The notes under the pieces: generated by a model
What the model was told of the DNA's origin: nothing
The model's database searches: none
The model's input: only the letters and a program-made list of their open reading frames with translations
Part shown: in pieces, positions 26,401 through 37,147 of the stretch
Numbering within the stretch: position 1 is the stretch's first letter
Layout: every line of letters begins with the position of its first letter
Origin: Hymenolepis diminuta
Lineage: Eukaryota > Platyhelminthes > Cestoda > Cyclophyllidea > Hymenolepididae
Assembly (NCBI GenBank): GCA_900708905.1
Contig: CAADRB010000047.1
Coordinates: forward strand, 286,225 to 350,224
DNA length: 64,000 nt
Direction of reading: 5' to 3'
Made by a program: the position numbers and the translations under genes

Positions 26401-29400
26401 GTTCTATTTAAGTTAGTTAGTGATTAATTTGATTTATTTAATTTTAACTTTTAGAAAATAAGTTTATTTTTATGAATAAATCTAATAAGAATGCTTGTTT
26501 TTTTTGTTCGATGTTTTTAATTTATAAATTAATTGCATATATTCCGAAAAAAAAATATTTGAAATTTTATTTTCTCTATTTATTTAATAGAAAACAATTG
26601 ATCAAAATGAGATAGATACATTTCATGCAAAATATATGGCTATTATTTTCTCTATCTTAGATTGAAAGGAAGCGATAATGTGGAGATGCGTCTACTCTAC
26701 CACGTTGACGTACGAATCAAACCAGGTAAACTAACTGGATCACTTCAATTTTAACAACACTTAAAATTGCCCATGAAAGGAATTTCGTATGTTTTAACAT
26801 GTATTTAGGGTGAAAGTAGTGTTAATTATGTGTTGGGCCTAACAACTTAGGGAGTTTCCCAAGTAAGCAACACAGTATTATCGGTGATATTTGTGATAAA
26901 AAATTATAAGTTAACAGTTATAATCATGTTTGAAAACCAGAACTGTCTCACTACCGAAACAGTCAAAATAATAATTAATAAATTTCATGCGTTTAACAAT
27001 AATATTCGCACTCAGAAGTATCATTTTGTTCTCTACATTTAAATTTAGCGCCTCCTGTTGAATACATCAAATTTACTTGTCACTGTCTCGAAGTGAATGA
27101 TATCTCATTTCCTATAAGTTTGCCGAAATCAGTGGGAGACGATGGAAATTATCAAGTTTCCTTGAAAGGATTCAACATCCTCGGACCGAGTCTTGTGGAA
27201 GATCCAACTTGCTACACTATGAGGTATCTTCCTACCAGCATTGGAAAGGAAAAAATCAGGTGAGAGATTTAGATTCGAATTATTTTTTTAAGAGGTATAT
27301 TCCTGAATCTAATTATCGGGCAAAGTGATTTAATACAGACAAAGGCGGAGAAATTTACCGCATAAAATGCGTCTCTTGTGAGTCAGGCTTTAACAATCGC
27401 AATAACCTAGATTTATGTTCAATTATTCCTAAGTTTCATAACATTTCAAGAGCCGTAAGACAATATATGTGGTCTGACTATCATGAATGTGATAAAAGAG
27501 GAGAAGTAAAGTTAGAAATATGTGATAATATGTAGTTAAAGGCGTAATCTATAAAAGCCAATATGTGGACCTCTGGGATGGTCATGCAGTCACTAAGAGC
27601 AATGACGTACGAGTGCCAAAGTTATTGAGGAAACGGATGAATCAGTGGACAAGTTGAGCGAGTATAACGCGACAGGGGAGTGTATTATAAAAAGGGTAAA
27701 ACGGAGGAAATAAATTAATGGATACTGTCATGTTGTATCATTTCAGATAAGAATAGGTAAATATAAATGATTTATTAAAAGTAATGGAACAAATATTTAA
27801 TCTAAAGAGGCATAAAGACTATTTATGCTCCCAATATATCGTTACTCTATTTTCTTTCAGTGTAATCTTCCTTAACGAAACTTCGGGAGAGTTTTGGTAT
27901 GATGTCGATCTGATAACCCTCCCACCATTACCGAGAAAGGTAACTCACTGGTCGTGCGAACTAGGAGAGTAAGAAAAATCTAATTTGTTTTAATAGCTTT
28001 CTAATAAAGATCATGCCTAAATGCAGTGGAAATTGAGAATCCTGTTGCGAAATCCTATTCTCTCATCCCGGATATAGTTAACAGGGACGTCATTGCAGTG
28101 GAGTCCTATTACGTAAAGGGAACATCTGAGGTGTTTCTTTTCGATGGCAAAAGCATAGTTCTTCCAAGCCTATCTGCCCTTTGCTTGAATGTTCGCTGTC
28201 GGCCTCAAGAATATGGAAAATGGTTGAATGATGGTGAAATTATTCTCTCGTGTGAAGAGGTAAAATTCTTAAATTGGTAACTTAGATCCCTGACTCTCTA
28301 TTTTCTTTCTCTTTTGTTGTTCGTACCTGGTTGCTTATAACTTGAGTACCTTTATTATGAGACTTAAATTGTTGGAAAAAAGAGGAACTCATTATTTTAA
28401 TAAGGCAATGATCAACATACATAGACGTTTATAAAAATACAAAATTCAAACCTGAAAACAGTCGGCATTGGTTTAATAAAAATAACTGTAATTATCCATT
28501 AGGCTGGATAAGGATTTACTTTTGAATATTCAATAGATATATTTTAGCGAAAGATTTTCAAACTAATGATTTAAACATTTTTAGCTTGGTGGAATGCAGA
28601 TTCGCTTGAGTGGTGAAGGCACAATGCCAAGTATTAAGAAGGAAATTGCAATCGAGTCGGAAATTGGAGAGCATACAGTGATCAGCCATGATTTTCAGAA
28701 TCCTTTTCCGTATCCTGTCGATATTTGCACTCTTATTAAAACTGATTCCAGTTACCTAAGCCAACTTGATGGATCATTTGATGTGTTTGAAATCGTTGGT
28801 AAAAAGTAAGTAGAGATGATACTGATAATATTTACTTATTACTTACTTATTTTACTTATTTACTTATTACTTATTACTTAAATTCAATTCTTTGATAATT
28901 TTGACCCATGTCATCATTAAAATACAAAATGCAACTAAAGGGTGATACGGAGCTACTCTTTTGCAAATAATAAATCTTTGATTTTTATATAGCCTACTAA
29001 ATGACGATAATGCTATTGTCAAACTTAAACCTTAGCCACATATTTAACTTAATTCCAAATTTTTCCATGGAATAGAAACCTGCTTGACAATTTCTGATGA
29101 ATGAATCTCATCTTCTAGATCTGTACTTATGCCACATTCACCTTTTTATCTAGGAAGTTGTACATTCAAGGTAAAGAAAAGGTTTCATTCAATCTGAAAT
29201 TTTCACCAATTTCAATGAAAGCCTACAAAGCGACTCTTTGCATCGCTGTAAGGAAAAATTCGCCTGAGGATGGAGGAATTTGGAATATGGAAGAGATCGT
29301 ATGGTTTATACCACTGAAGGTACGGTAGTATAGACCATTTCATAATGTTTTTAATAACATACGAGTTTGGGTGACCATTGAAAAATGATAATGGCTGTTA

Positions 29401-31027
29401 ATATTTACATAAAGAAGGGAAGAACAGTCTAAATATGCATTTTAGGTTCGCTGAATATTATATTTACCAAAACTTGTCATTAACTACGTTTACTTATTTC
29501 CTCTTTCAATAATATGTAGGTAACAATAAGCCTGGTTAAATTAAGTACAATAATGAGATAACGAATAGTGCTAGAAGTACACCAAACTTAGTATGAATAC
29601 ATAATATATAAAAATATTTGTTAACAGTCCATAAAATTGACCTAATCAATTTATTGGATTTTCTTCTACTACCCTACATTGACTTCAAATAGTGCACTTT
29701 GAAATTCAGTAATATTGAGACTATCTTTCTGATCTTATTAAAAATAGGGAACTCCTATTATGTATGGTGCTCCTTTAGAGGAGCTTCAACTTAGACGTCA
29801 ACGTCCCTGCCAACAATCAAGAACTCAGGAACCTCTGGTAATTGAAGGGGAAGTTGGAACATCTGCTCACATCAGGCTCTACGCTAATCTTCCCGGATTC
29901 GTTGAGGATTCAAAAGAAAACAAGCTTTTTCAGTGGAGAATTTTGGTTAACCACTGTTATGGAAATGACTTCCTTGACTCGAAATTTGCAGTTCAGAAAA
30001 TGATTGAGATTACTCAAACGGGATGTGATTTAGTGAGCACATTGAAGACAATACCACGAGTAGAACTATCAGGAATATTTAGACCGGCCAGATCCTTCAG
30101 GTAAGCTGCTATATTATTACTCTGAGATAGAAATATAACTTGACAAAATCCCGAAATTCTCGGATACATTTAACAAACATTAATCTAATTTTAACTCAAT
30201 TAGATTTTGCTACGAGATGTCTATTAGTTGAGATTGGGAGCTTAGATTTATTAATAAGTCTTTTGATTTTTTATTTGTTAATTTCTTCTGTAGGATATCA
30301 GCTTTTCTCTGCATCTCCTCCAAAAGTGGCGGAGTGTGGCGATTTCCAGTAATTTTGAATGCACATCAATCGCAAAAGTCGGAACAGCGATTGGAGTTTA
30401 CGGCTTCAGATCCCCAAACATCCGACTTCAGAAAATTACACCTGGATAGTCGAGAATCGTATGACTTCATTTGTGTTTTTAATCGTTACATTAATAGAAA
30501 ACCTGCAAAGTTCAGAGCCTTCTTTGAGACATCAAAAAGTAAAGAGTTCACTCTTGATGTCACTGAAGGAATTCTTCCAGCACGTGGTTCTGGTTATTTC
30601 ACTTTGACGATTAAATTTTCAAAAAGGAGAGGAGGTATACTGTCGAAAGAACGACTTGTTATTCAGGTAAATGATTGAAATCTATTTTGTAATTATCATG
30701 GTATTGGCTTTCTACTAAAATTTTGTTGCAATTAAGAAATTTGAAATAATTAGAAAATGATCAAATTTATACAGTGATTGAATTTAATGTTCTCTATGCT
30801 GTTTAATAAAGAATTCAAATATCATTCAGATATTATTCCTTACAATATAATTATATGAGACCCTCAAGGAAATGTAAAGTGCCTGATGCCTTTAATAAAT
30901 AAATCGCTTCTTTAACCAAGGGTAGAGGATGGTTTTGCAACGAGGATTCTCTAATGTTCTCCTCTTAATTTAGGTACTTATTTTTCAGACACCCAGACAG
31001 GAATGGATATATGAACTCACGGGCTGA
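13131..31027 (+). CDS. CFAP47: Cilia- and flagella-associated protein 47 (CFAP47-like)
   Basis: Axonemal protein: CFAP47 is known from the central apparatus of motile cilia and from sperm flagella. About 34 exons give about 2,470 residues. Exons: 13131-13301, 13349-13529, 13566-13874, 13912-14086, 14123-14160, 14201-14417, 15921-16168, 16248-16624, 18329-18685, 19092-19262, 20361-20514, 20549-20842, 20913-21279, 21345-21563, 21632-21917, 22591-23026, 23068-23257, 23327-23450, 23668-23980, 24483-24697, 24741-24825, 24886-24950, 25480-25593, 25782-26032, 26134-26411, 26661-26725, 27049-27259, 27861-27968, 28010-28259, 28585-28805, 29154-29319, 29748-30100, 30294-30666, 30989-31027. Ig-like ASH/MSP segments flank one calponin-homology domain (about residues 1190-1330). 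The last exon encodes EWIYELTG then stop, much like the vertebrate C-terminus. All junctions keep phase except 25593/25782, which is unresolved. Vertebrate CFAP47 is longer (about 3,200), so some exons may be missing. The start at 13131 is tentative. Confidence 0.88.
14418..15920 (+). other. CFAP47 intron 6, carries an old repeat
   Basis: Intron of 1.5 kb with phase-2 ends (GG|GTAAAT ... TTTTAG|G). Holds repeat copy R1 at 15005-15241. An open frame at 15546-15815 is hydrophobic and low complexity and is not credible as a gene. Confidence 0.65.
15005..15241 (+). repeat. Old dispersed repeat R, copy 1
   Basis: Shares ordered blocks with the copy at 16998: TGTAAGCCA, AAGCATGT, CAACCT, AAACGAAAG, GCTAGA..CA.G, CAAGATGGCCG and TCTTATAGACT. 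Differences are largely transitions, which suggests an old duplication or two insertions of one element. Confidence 0.6.
16625..18328 (+). other. CFAP47 intron 8, carries an old repeat
   Basis: Intron of 1.7 kb between phase-0 ends. Contains repeat copy R2 at 16998-17260 and a CCAAT/ATTGG-bearing patch around 18090-18150. No gene seen. A large share of sequence between vertebrate and flatworm CFAP47 could be missing here if a short exon was overlooked. Confidence 0.6.
16998..17260 (+). repeat. Old dispersed repeat R, copy 2
   Basis: Same orientation and same block order as copy 1, in the next but one CFAP47 intron. No coding frame or terminal repeat is visible, and no family was recognised. 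Confidence 0.6.
19263..20360 (+). other. CFAP47 intron 10
   Basis: Intron of 1.1 kb, AT-rich, with phase-0 ends (ACACAG|GTAAAA ... AATTGTAG|AAA). Nothing else recognised. Confidence 0.65.
21918..22590 (+). other. CFAP47 intron 15, a GC-AG intron
   Basis: Begins GCAAGT and ends TATTTTAG. The donor context AAG|GCAAGT is the standard form of the rare GC-AG class, and both flanking exons are in phase 0. The stretch 22070-22290 is less AT-rich than its surroundings and may be an old insertion. Confidence 0.75.
22591..23026 (+). other. CFAP47: CFAP47 calponin-homology (CH) domain exon
   Basis: A single exon encodes the CH domain: TTLLQWVNKSV at the start, then VTNFGKDFSNGLILAAVIANYAP, which matches the CH-domain core (a 'DGxxLxxLI'-like helix). 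It ends with VQMVLVLSKLY. In other proteins CH domains bind actin or microtubules; in CFAP47 its partner is not shown here. Confidence 0.88.
24951..25479 (+). other. CFAP47 intron 22, carries a dispersed repeat
   Basis: Intron of 529 bp with an (AAAG)-type run at 24973-24990 and a copy of repeat X at about 25124-25290. Confidence 0.6.
25124..25290 (+). repeat. Dispersed repeat X, copy 2
   Basis: Shares with copy 3, in order: TATGATTG, GTTGACCTCG, CATG, ACATG, GATGACG, ATTGC, CTTC, and a pyrimidine-rich ACCTTTCTATCA end. About 150 bp in total, inside CFAP47 intron 22. Confidence 0.6.
26412..30988 (+). other. CFAP47 3' introns longer than about 250 bp
   Basis: Within this span the introns are 26412-26660, 26726-27048, 27260-27860, 28260-28584, 28806-29153, 29320-29747 and 30667-30988. 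They are AT-rich. Apart from the tandem repeat at 28831-28880 nothing stands out. The 601 bp intron 27260-27860 has a less AT-rich patch near 27560-27700 of unknown origin. Confidence 0.6.
28831..28880. repeat. Microsatellite, imperfect (TTAC/TTACTTAT)n
   Basis: About 50 bp of near-perfect repeats of 'ttac' and 'ttactta' units just inside a CFAP47 intron, starting 25 bases after the donor. Confidence 0.9.
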
Positions 31028-31341
31028 ACAATTATGGAGAAGATGTCCAATCATGGGATTTAATTACATTATTTGATAGTCATATTCCTACGAAATATCA
31101 CCATTTTACCAAATCTCTAATGATTTACTAATGAAGCACAAATCTTATTACTTTGAATATAAATTAATAAGAAATAATTATCAAATGGATGTTTCCTTAC
31201 TATTGATGTAATAGAGTATTGAAAAACGAACACCATGGTTAAAAATAGAGTCTCCATCTGAAATGATGGAAATGACGCCAAGTTGGAGTCATGATTTGTG
31301 GCAATAGGAATTTGAACTTAATTTATGTGCAAAATTATCCA

Positions 31342-32673
31342 AAGTGCGTAAGGTATCTGAGGTCAACCGTATTTTTTTAATTTAAGCTAATCCGATAATA
31401 ATTAGTGTATTTTATGCCAGAAGATCTCAGGGTAGATACTACTATAAATAATGAAATGAAAAGACACTCTGTAATAGGGCCTATAAAAGCGAAACACGGG
31501 AATTTAGAAATTACAAGATTTCTAAAGGTCGCCAGATCTTCCGTTGGCAAAGTTGGAAAGGAACTCAATAAACGGAAATAATGGAGATGAATTGGCTGCC
31601 ATGAGGAAAAGAAAAGAAAAGGGCATTGCCAACGCTCTGCTGACTCATCACTCAGAAGACCCGAGTTTGTGAGAAGAGTGCATGTCATGATGGACGAAAA
31701 TCATGGGAAGTCAATGCGTGGCATCTTGCCAAACGTCTTCACGTGTCTGAAGGAACAAAAATATATAAGAAATGTTATTCATCAGGACCTCGGATACAAA
31801 TCTCATAAGTTCTTCTCAGGCGAGGTCAGTTTATGTGAACAAAAAGGACTCAAGAGAATCGTTTTATGCTTCCAAAACGACTCTTAAACAAATCGAAGCA
31901 CCCAGAAGAACAGGAGTGTCTTTGATTTTTTCTCCTACCAAAAAAACTTCCAGCAGGATGAAGAAGTCAGTGGAAGAAATGATAGGTGGTTATGTGCGGA
32001 CGAACCCCACTGAAGTTGCAACTGTAATGCATGTGCGCGGAGTTTCCAGCAGTGAGGGAGGGACACTTCATGACATCGCCATTTTTTCTACAGGAGTCTC
32101 AGAGTCAATGTAAATACAGATGTCAATGTGGAGACTCTTCAAACCATTGTTGTTAGATATATATACTCCTTGGATAGACAGCGTAGCCAATGGAAAGCAC
32201 CCTATGTCTTCCAACAAGATTCGGCTCCATCCGATAAAGTTCTCAAAACCCAGGATTGGATGAATGGCGGAGAACTTTCATCATCATGTCACGCCAAACT
32301 TATGGCCATCTCCTAATTGACCAGACCCTAACCCTTTGCATTATTACGTGTAGGGTTGGGCGTGGTTGAAAGGAAGTTAATAATCATCCCCATAAAACCA
32401 AATCCTCTTTCTCGCTCTCTCTGATAGAAACAATAGCCCGAGTAATGGGGAACATCAATAAAGACCACCTGATCTGATCAACGCTTGCGGTCAGTCGCTT
32501 TTGGACTCGAATTGAGTCTATGATAGAAGCCGGAGGTGGATATTTAGAATAAGATCTAGGTTAATATTACGTTTATTCGTTTTGTTACAAGAAATTGAAG
32601 TTTCAACCATTAGTAATTTAATTTTTTGCTTACCTAAAAGTGCGCAAGGTGGTCTCAGACGCCTTACACACCG
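31342..32673 (+). mobile_element. Decayed mariner (Tc1/mariner superfamily) transposon
   Basis: Remnant of about 1.33 kb between the convergent CFAP47 and NFS1 genes. Imperfect terminal inverted repeats lie at about 31342-31369 and 32643-32673: left GTGCGTAAGG..TCTGAG against right (reverse complement) GTGTGTAAGG..TCTGAG. Between them, mariner transposase fragments appear in order but in shifting frames: a helix-turn-helix-like stretch with SSVGKVGKEL at 31536-31565, a YKSHKF segment near 31800, a second-catalytic-Asp motif YVFQQDSAPS near 32200, a PDPNPLHYYV-like segment near 32325, and a SRFWTRIESMIEAGGGYLE-like end near 32490-32550. Frameshifts and stops break the frame repeatedly, and the first catalytic Asp motif (normally SDEK) is degraded near 31935. 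It cannot encode active transposase. Confidence 0.87.
31436..32555 (+). pseudogene. Mariner transposase pseudogene
   Basis: Coding remnant of the element above. At least three reading frames carry recognisable segments and several in-frame stops are present. The second Asp (QQDSAP) and third Asp (PDPNP) positions remain, while the first is lost. No intact stretch exceeds about 110 codons. Confidence 0.83.
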
Positions 32674-33554
32674 TGTATTATACCTAAAATATGTAATCCT
32701 AGTTAAAAAAGAACTTAGAAGCATGAGGATAAAATCAATAAATGTATAGCATTAGACTGATTAAATAAAATGGACGGTAGAATTTAGATGAATTGGGTCA
32801 GGAATGTTCTAGAATACACCGGTGAGATATACACAGTGAGGATCGGAAACCGATGTACACACAAACATGACGTAGTCTTCATTATCAATCACAAATTCTT
32901 CCCTGCTCCGACTTGAAGAAAACTGATCTAATTAATATCACAAAGCCCATTGAGGACTGAAAGCGTTCATGAATGTGATACAATCTCCAATTCTGTATCC
33001 ATAACATTGCCATTTCTAATCAGTGTCATGATGAACTAGTTGTTGGACAAAGCAAGTCAACACGTGAGAAAGTCAGATCCAGGTCACATGACCCATCGAG
33101 CCTATTTCTGACACGAATAAAGTGGCTTAAGTGTCTATAATCAACAACTTGAATTGCAGGAACTTCTACAATTTGAAGACCCAGTTTACCAGTATATGAA
33201 GTGATCAATTATGCCGATTGGATCTGGTCTACAGAGATCTTATATCAACCCCAAGATGACTGCAAACATTCGGCACAAAAATTCATCGTCCTTCGTAATT
33301 GATACAACCTCACTCATTTTAGTAATAAAAAATTCTACTTATGACGCACGTTCCTCCAATAATTAGAAATGCAAAACTTTTTAATTTCCTACTTAAGAAA
33401 CAATTACTCCGCACTCCTCCCNNNNNNNNNNNNNNNNNNNNNNNNNNNNNNNNNNNNNNNNNNNNNNNNNNNNNNNNNNGATTGCGCAGTCGATGATAGT
33501 GGGAAGAAAAAAAGAGTATGGGGAGGATGCATGAAGTGGTTACAAAAGCAGCTG
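32674..33554. other. Intergenic spacer with assembly gap
   Basis: Spacer between the mariner remnant and the NFS1 stop codon. The N run at 33422-33479 falls inside what should be the NFS1 3' UTR, so its poly(A) signal cannot be assigned. No gene seen in the rest. Confidence 0.75.
33422..33479. other. Assembly gap (run of N)
   Basis: Unresolved bases. The gap is 75 bp beyond the NFS1 stop and does not disturb the coding sequence. Confidence 0.99.
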
Positions 33555-36500
33555 TTAATGCTGGGACCACTTTATTGTCTTCAGATCGATTCCCTCCATG
33601 TGCATCTCCCAGAGTGGACTGAAAGAGAAAAAATGAAACGTTAGTATCATTAACATTTTTATCTGCAGTACAGATAGAAGGATACTAATCAACCAGAAGC
33701 AATCAGAATGGCTTGCAAATTTCGAAAAGGGTAGAGGTGTGGAGAAGGATATGACTACAAGATTTTAGACAACTCACTTAGCGGCCAACCATAGCACGGA
33801 TATAGTGATTGAACATAAGTGATAATAGTATATGAAGAACATAGAAAAGAACTTCGACATATAAAACCATACAGGAAGTTGTTTTCAAATAATAGAACTC
33901 CAAATCTAAAATAAATACGAAAAATTCGTGCTGTCATTGAGAAATCTGGTGACTTCTTATGATATTCAACCGAGAGGAATATAAGAACTGCGAATATGGA
34001 ACAGCACGACTAGTCGCCATTTTAATTTTGATCTCAAAATGCATTACTTTATCCTTGATAAAAGCGGTTGAACAGAATTATAATTAATCACCTAGCGGAG
34101 AAAAAGAGGCGCAAACGTGATTGAGTGAAATGTGCAATTAAGTACCTAATATTCCTCAGAGATTGAACGTGTTTGACGACCTCCCTGACTGTGTAATCTA
34201 CTTCATCTTCTGTGGTAAAGCGACCCAGACCGAAACGGATACTGGAGTGGGCCAGGTCCTCCTCTGTTCCAATAGCACGCAAAACGTAGGAAGGTTCTAG
34301 AGACGCTGATGTGCAGGCGCTGAAAAACAAGTATATTTCAATAAGCATGTATTAAAAAAAACCAGACTGGAAAGTAGGCTGGGATGTTATTTGATTATTG
34401 TTTATTATTATTATTATTACTGAATATCCGAGTACTAACATCAGCTATTATAGTGCGTGCATATTTTCCTTGGCCTCATCGGGCATTGACTAGGGAATCT
34501 GATTTCCTACATCTGATGACAAAGATAAGAGGGGATAAGATTAAATGTAATTGAATGTGAACCTTCGCTTATGAAAACCAACACCTAATGTAGTTTTAAC
34601 CTACTTTCCTTGAAAGCCAACCTCCAACCGAATGCTCTCGACTCTAACCACAACTGTAATTATTTAAAAGTATTGGTTTCAAGGCTCAAATTCCCCAATT
34701 TACCTTTCTGCTTCCCTGGTGTTTTACCATGTTCAGCTCATGTCTTAGAATAATAAAAATTAATTGGAGGATGAAATTAGATGTTTTGAAAAACAGATGG
34801 GTAAAAAATTAGTGATATATTCACGCAATAAATTAGCAGAAATAATTTGATAAACATAGTGACAATGAAACTATGTTTAGAGGAACTTTTCCGTTTTCCT
34901 CGTACACTAAATTACATTAAACTTAGTCGAAGGGATAGGCAAGTTTATCCTTAGTCCAAACTCTTATATTTAACAAAAGTGTGATGACATATGCAGTTAT
35001 TGAATAGTAAACTTAAGATACGATCTTAAGTCTGGCAGTTCTTCTAATGTGAGAAAGAGGAAGATTTAGGAAAATTCATACAAACAAATCAGACATTAGA
35101 ATATCTGAATTAAAGGAAAAGTAAACCTACCTGCCAGAGGATAAAGCGATATTCTTGAGGGCTGCGAGGAGACTTTCTCCCTCGACGAAAGCGAAAGACA
35201 AGTTGCAACAGCCATAGTAGCGGCGATCCGGATCTCCATTGAGTATTACCTCTTCCAACTGAGACGTGATACCATTCAACAGACGATCGTACAACTTCTT
35301 AATGTGTGCAGCATCGTTCTGAAAGCAAAAAATGAAGATGCAGAGATAATGAGATTTGCTTCAATTGAACAGATCAATGAACCTCCAATAATTTTCATGA
35401 ACAACAAAGAATCAGATTAGCCATTAATTCAGATCCAACGGTATGTACCTAGTGAATGAAATAATATTTATTAATATTATTAGTCAACACAACAGTTGAG
35501 TCTCCAATTCTTAAAGTTGCCTGGTCGGTTTTCTAAAAGTTGACTTAAACAATTCAATTTGTCTTATACTACTCGACAGAGGGAGGTTAAGGGAGATTAT
35601 CAATCAATTAATTCAAGATAAGTAAAGCAGAATCTCCTCAACAGTAATATTTGCAGTGATTGAAATCTCCCAACATTCGTCATTAAGAGAATGTACGATA
35701 ACTTCCCCTTCACCAAATAAGAATTGAATGGAGCATTAACACAAAGACTTGTATCATTTGAAGGAACGAAATGGCCAGCGACTCATGATTTATGATAAGA
35801 GAAGCTCTAGCTAACATTCTGAACAGAATAAGCACTAAGATACACTCTAGGACATAGAGTGCTTTAATGAAGAAACAGCAATATAAAACACATCGGAATA
35901 AACTTAATCTACAAAGAAATCGGCTCACAATCACCCAAGTGGTAATAGAATTAATTTACTCAATGACAAAATGGAAATATTTTACTGAATCAACTAATAT
36001 TATTTGGATGACTTGCATGACCAAAGAAGTTGCAAAATATAAAAAAGAATAAAATATTATGAGCAAATATACCTGCATTTCAGCCTTGGCAATCCGGCAA
36101 GCAGCTCCAAAACCAACCACAATCGGAGCTGGGAGAGTACCCGAACGCAAACCTCTTTCCTGCCCACCACCGCTAATTATTGGTTCTAACCTGACTCGAG
36201 GCCTTCTGCGTACGTAGAGGGCACCAACACCCTTGGGTCCGTATAATTTATGTCCACTAATCGACATCAAATCAATCTAATACGAGAAAAGAAGCCAAAT
36301 TAGGATCATTTGAGGCACAGAAAAATAGGAGGGAACAAGGATTTTCAAGTGTACATTCATCTTATTAACGTCCATAGGAATCTTTCCTATAGCTTGAGCA
36401 GCATCTGTATGGAAGAAAACATTCTTACTGCGACAGATTTTGGCAATATCTTCAATGGGTTGCAGAACTCCAATTTCGTTATTTACAGTCATTATGGAAA

Positions 36501-37147
36501 CGAGACTAGTGTCCGGTTGAATTGCACGTTCTACATCTTCAGGATTTACAAGACCATTTTTTTGAACGGGCAGATAGGTAACTTTGAAGCCCTCATTTTC
36601 CACTGCTCGACAGGAATCAAGAACGCATTTATGTTCCTTGAAAGAGAAGTAGGTAACCAAAAACTACTAGAAAGCTTACAATCTGAGATGTGATAATATG
36701 ACGCTTCTTAGAAGCGTAGAATCGAGAAACACCCTTGATGCTTAGATTATTTGATTCGGTTGCTCCACTAGTGAAAACAATCTCTTTCGGATCTGCGTTA
36801 ATAAGTTCGGCAACTTCTGCTCTGGCTTTCTCAACACCTTTCTCTGACTCCCAACCATACATGTGGGTATTGGAATGTGGATTTCCAAAAGAGTACACCA
36901 AAAAAGGTAGCATTGCATCCAAAACTCGAGGATCCTAAACGAAATCTCGACAAGAAAACCACAAATTACCAAAGGCGATGTAGCCTGTAAATCGAAATAA
37001 AGTGGTCGTCTAGCTTCTTTCGGAATGGAAGACGAGAATCTTTTAGCTAAGAAAGTAAATTAAAATGAATTAAATTTTACTTATGGACGATAACAAACGC
37101 AAAGGCCGATAAGCGATTAATCTGGGCAAGGGACAACTGAGAGACAT
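33555..37147 (-). CDS. NFS1: Cysteine desulfurase, mitochondrial
   Basis: PLP enzyme that takes sulfur from L-cysteine (releasing alanine) and passes it as persulfide to the ISCU scaffold for Fe-S cluster assembly in mitochondria; it works with ISD11 and frataxin. Eight exons, all in phase: 37147-37081, 37046-36970, 36934-36680, 36636-36355, 36276-36073, 35318-35131, 34319-34146, 33618-33555; 436 residues, a normal length. Residues 1-35 are Arg/Ser/Leu-rich with no acidic residue ([17 protein letters not shown]...), a typical mitochondrial presequence. Class V aminotransferase landmarks: EHK at 134-136, HTDAAQ at 209-214, PLP-binding Lys237 in [12 protein letters not shown], and catalytic loop Cys360 in [14 protein letters not shown]. 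It ends in KTIKWSQH, the conserved NFS1 tail that contacts the scaffold. Introns grow from 34 bp at the 5' end to 500-800 bp at the 3' end. Identity is secure. Confidence 0.97.
33619..34145 (-). other. NFS1 intron 7
   Basis: 527 bp, GT-AG, phase 2 (AG|GTACTT ... CTTTCAG|T). Nothing else seen. Confidence 0.8.
34320..35130 (-). other. NFS1 intron 6
   Basis: 811 bp, GT-AG, phase 2, splitting the Ser codon just before the catalytic Ala-Cys. Contains a short (TTA)n run at 34401-34420. Confidence 0.8.
34401..34420. repeat. Short (TTA)n microsatellite
   Basis: About six units of TTA in NFS1 intron 6. Confidence 0.8.
35319..36072 (-). other. NFS1 intron 5
   Basis: 754 bp, GT-AG, phase 0. AT-rich, no other feature seen. 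Confidence 0.8.

Noticed and set aside
36310..36938. Plus-strand open frames over NFS1 exons
   Set aside because: Antisense shadows of strongly conserved NFS1 coding exons.
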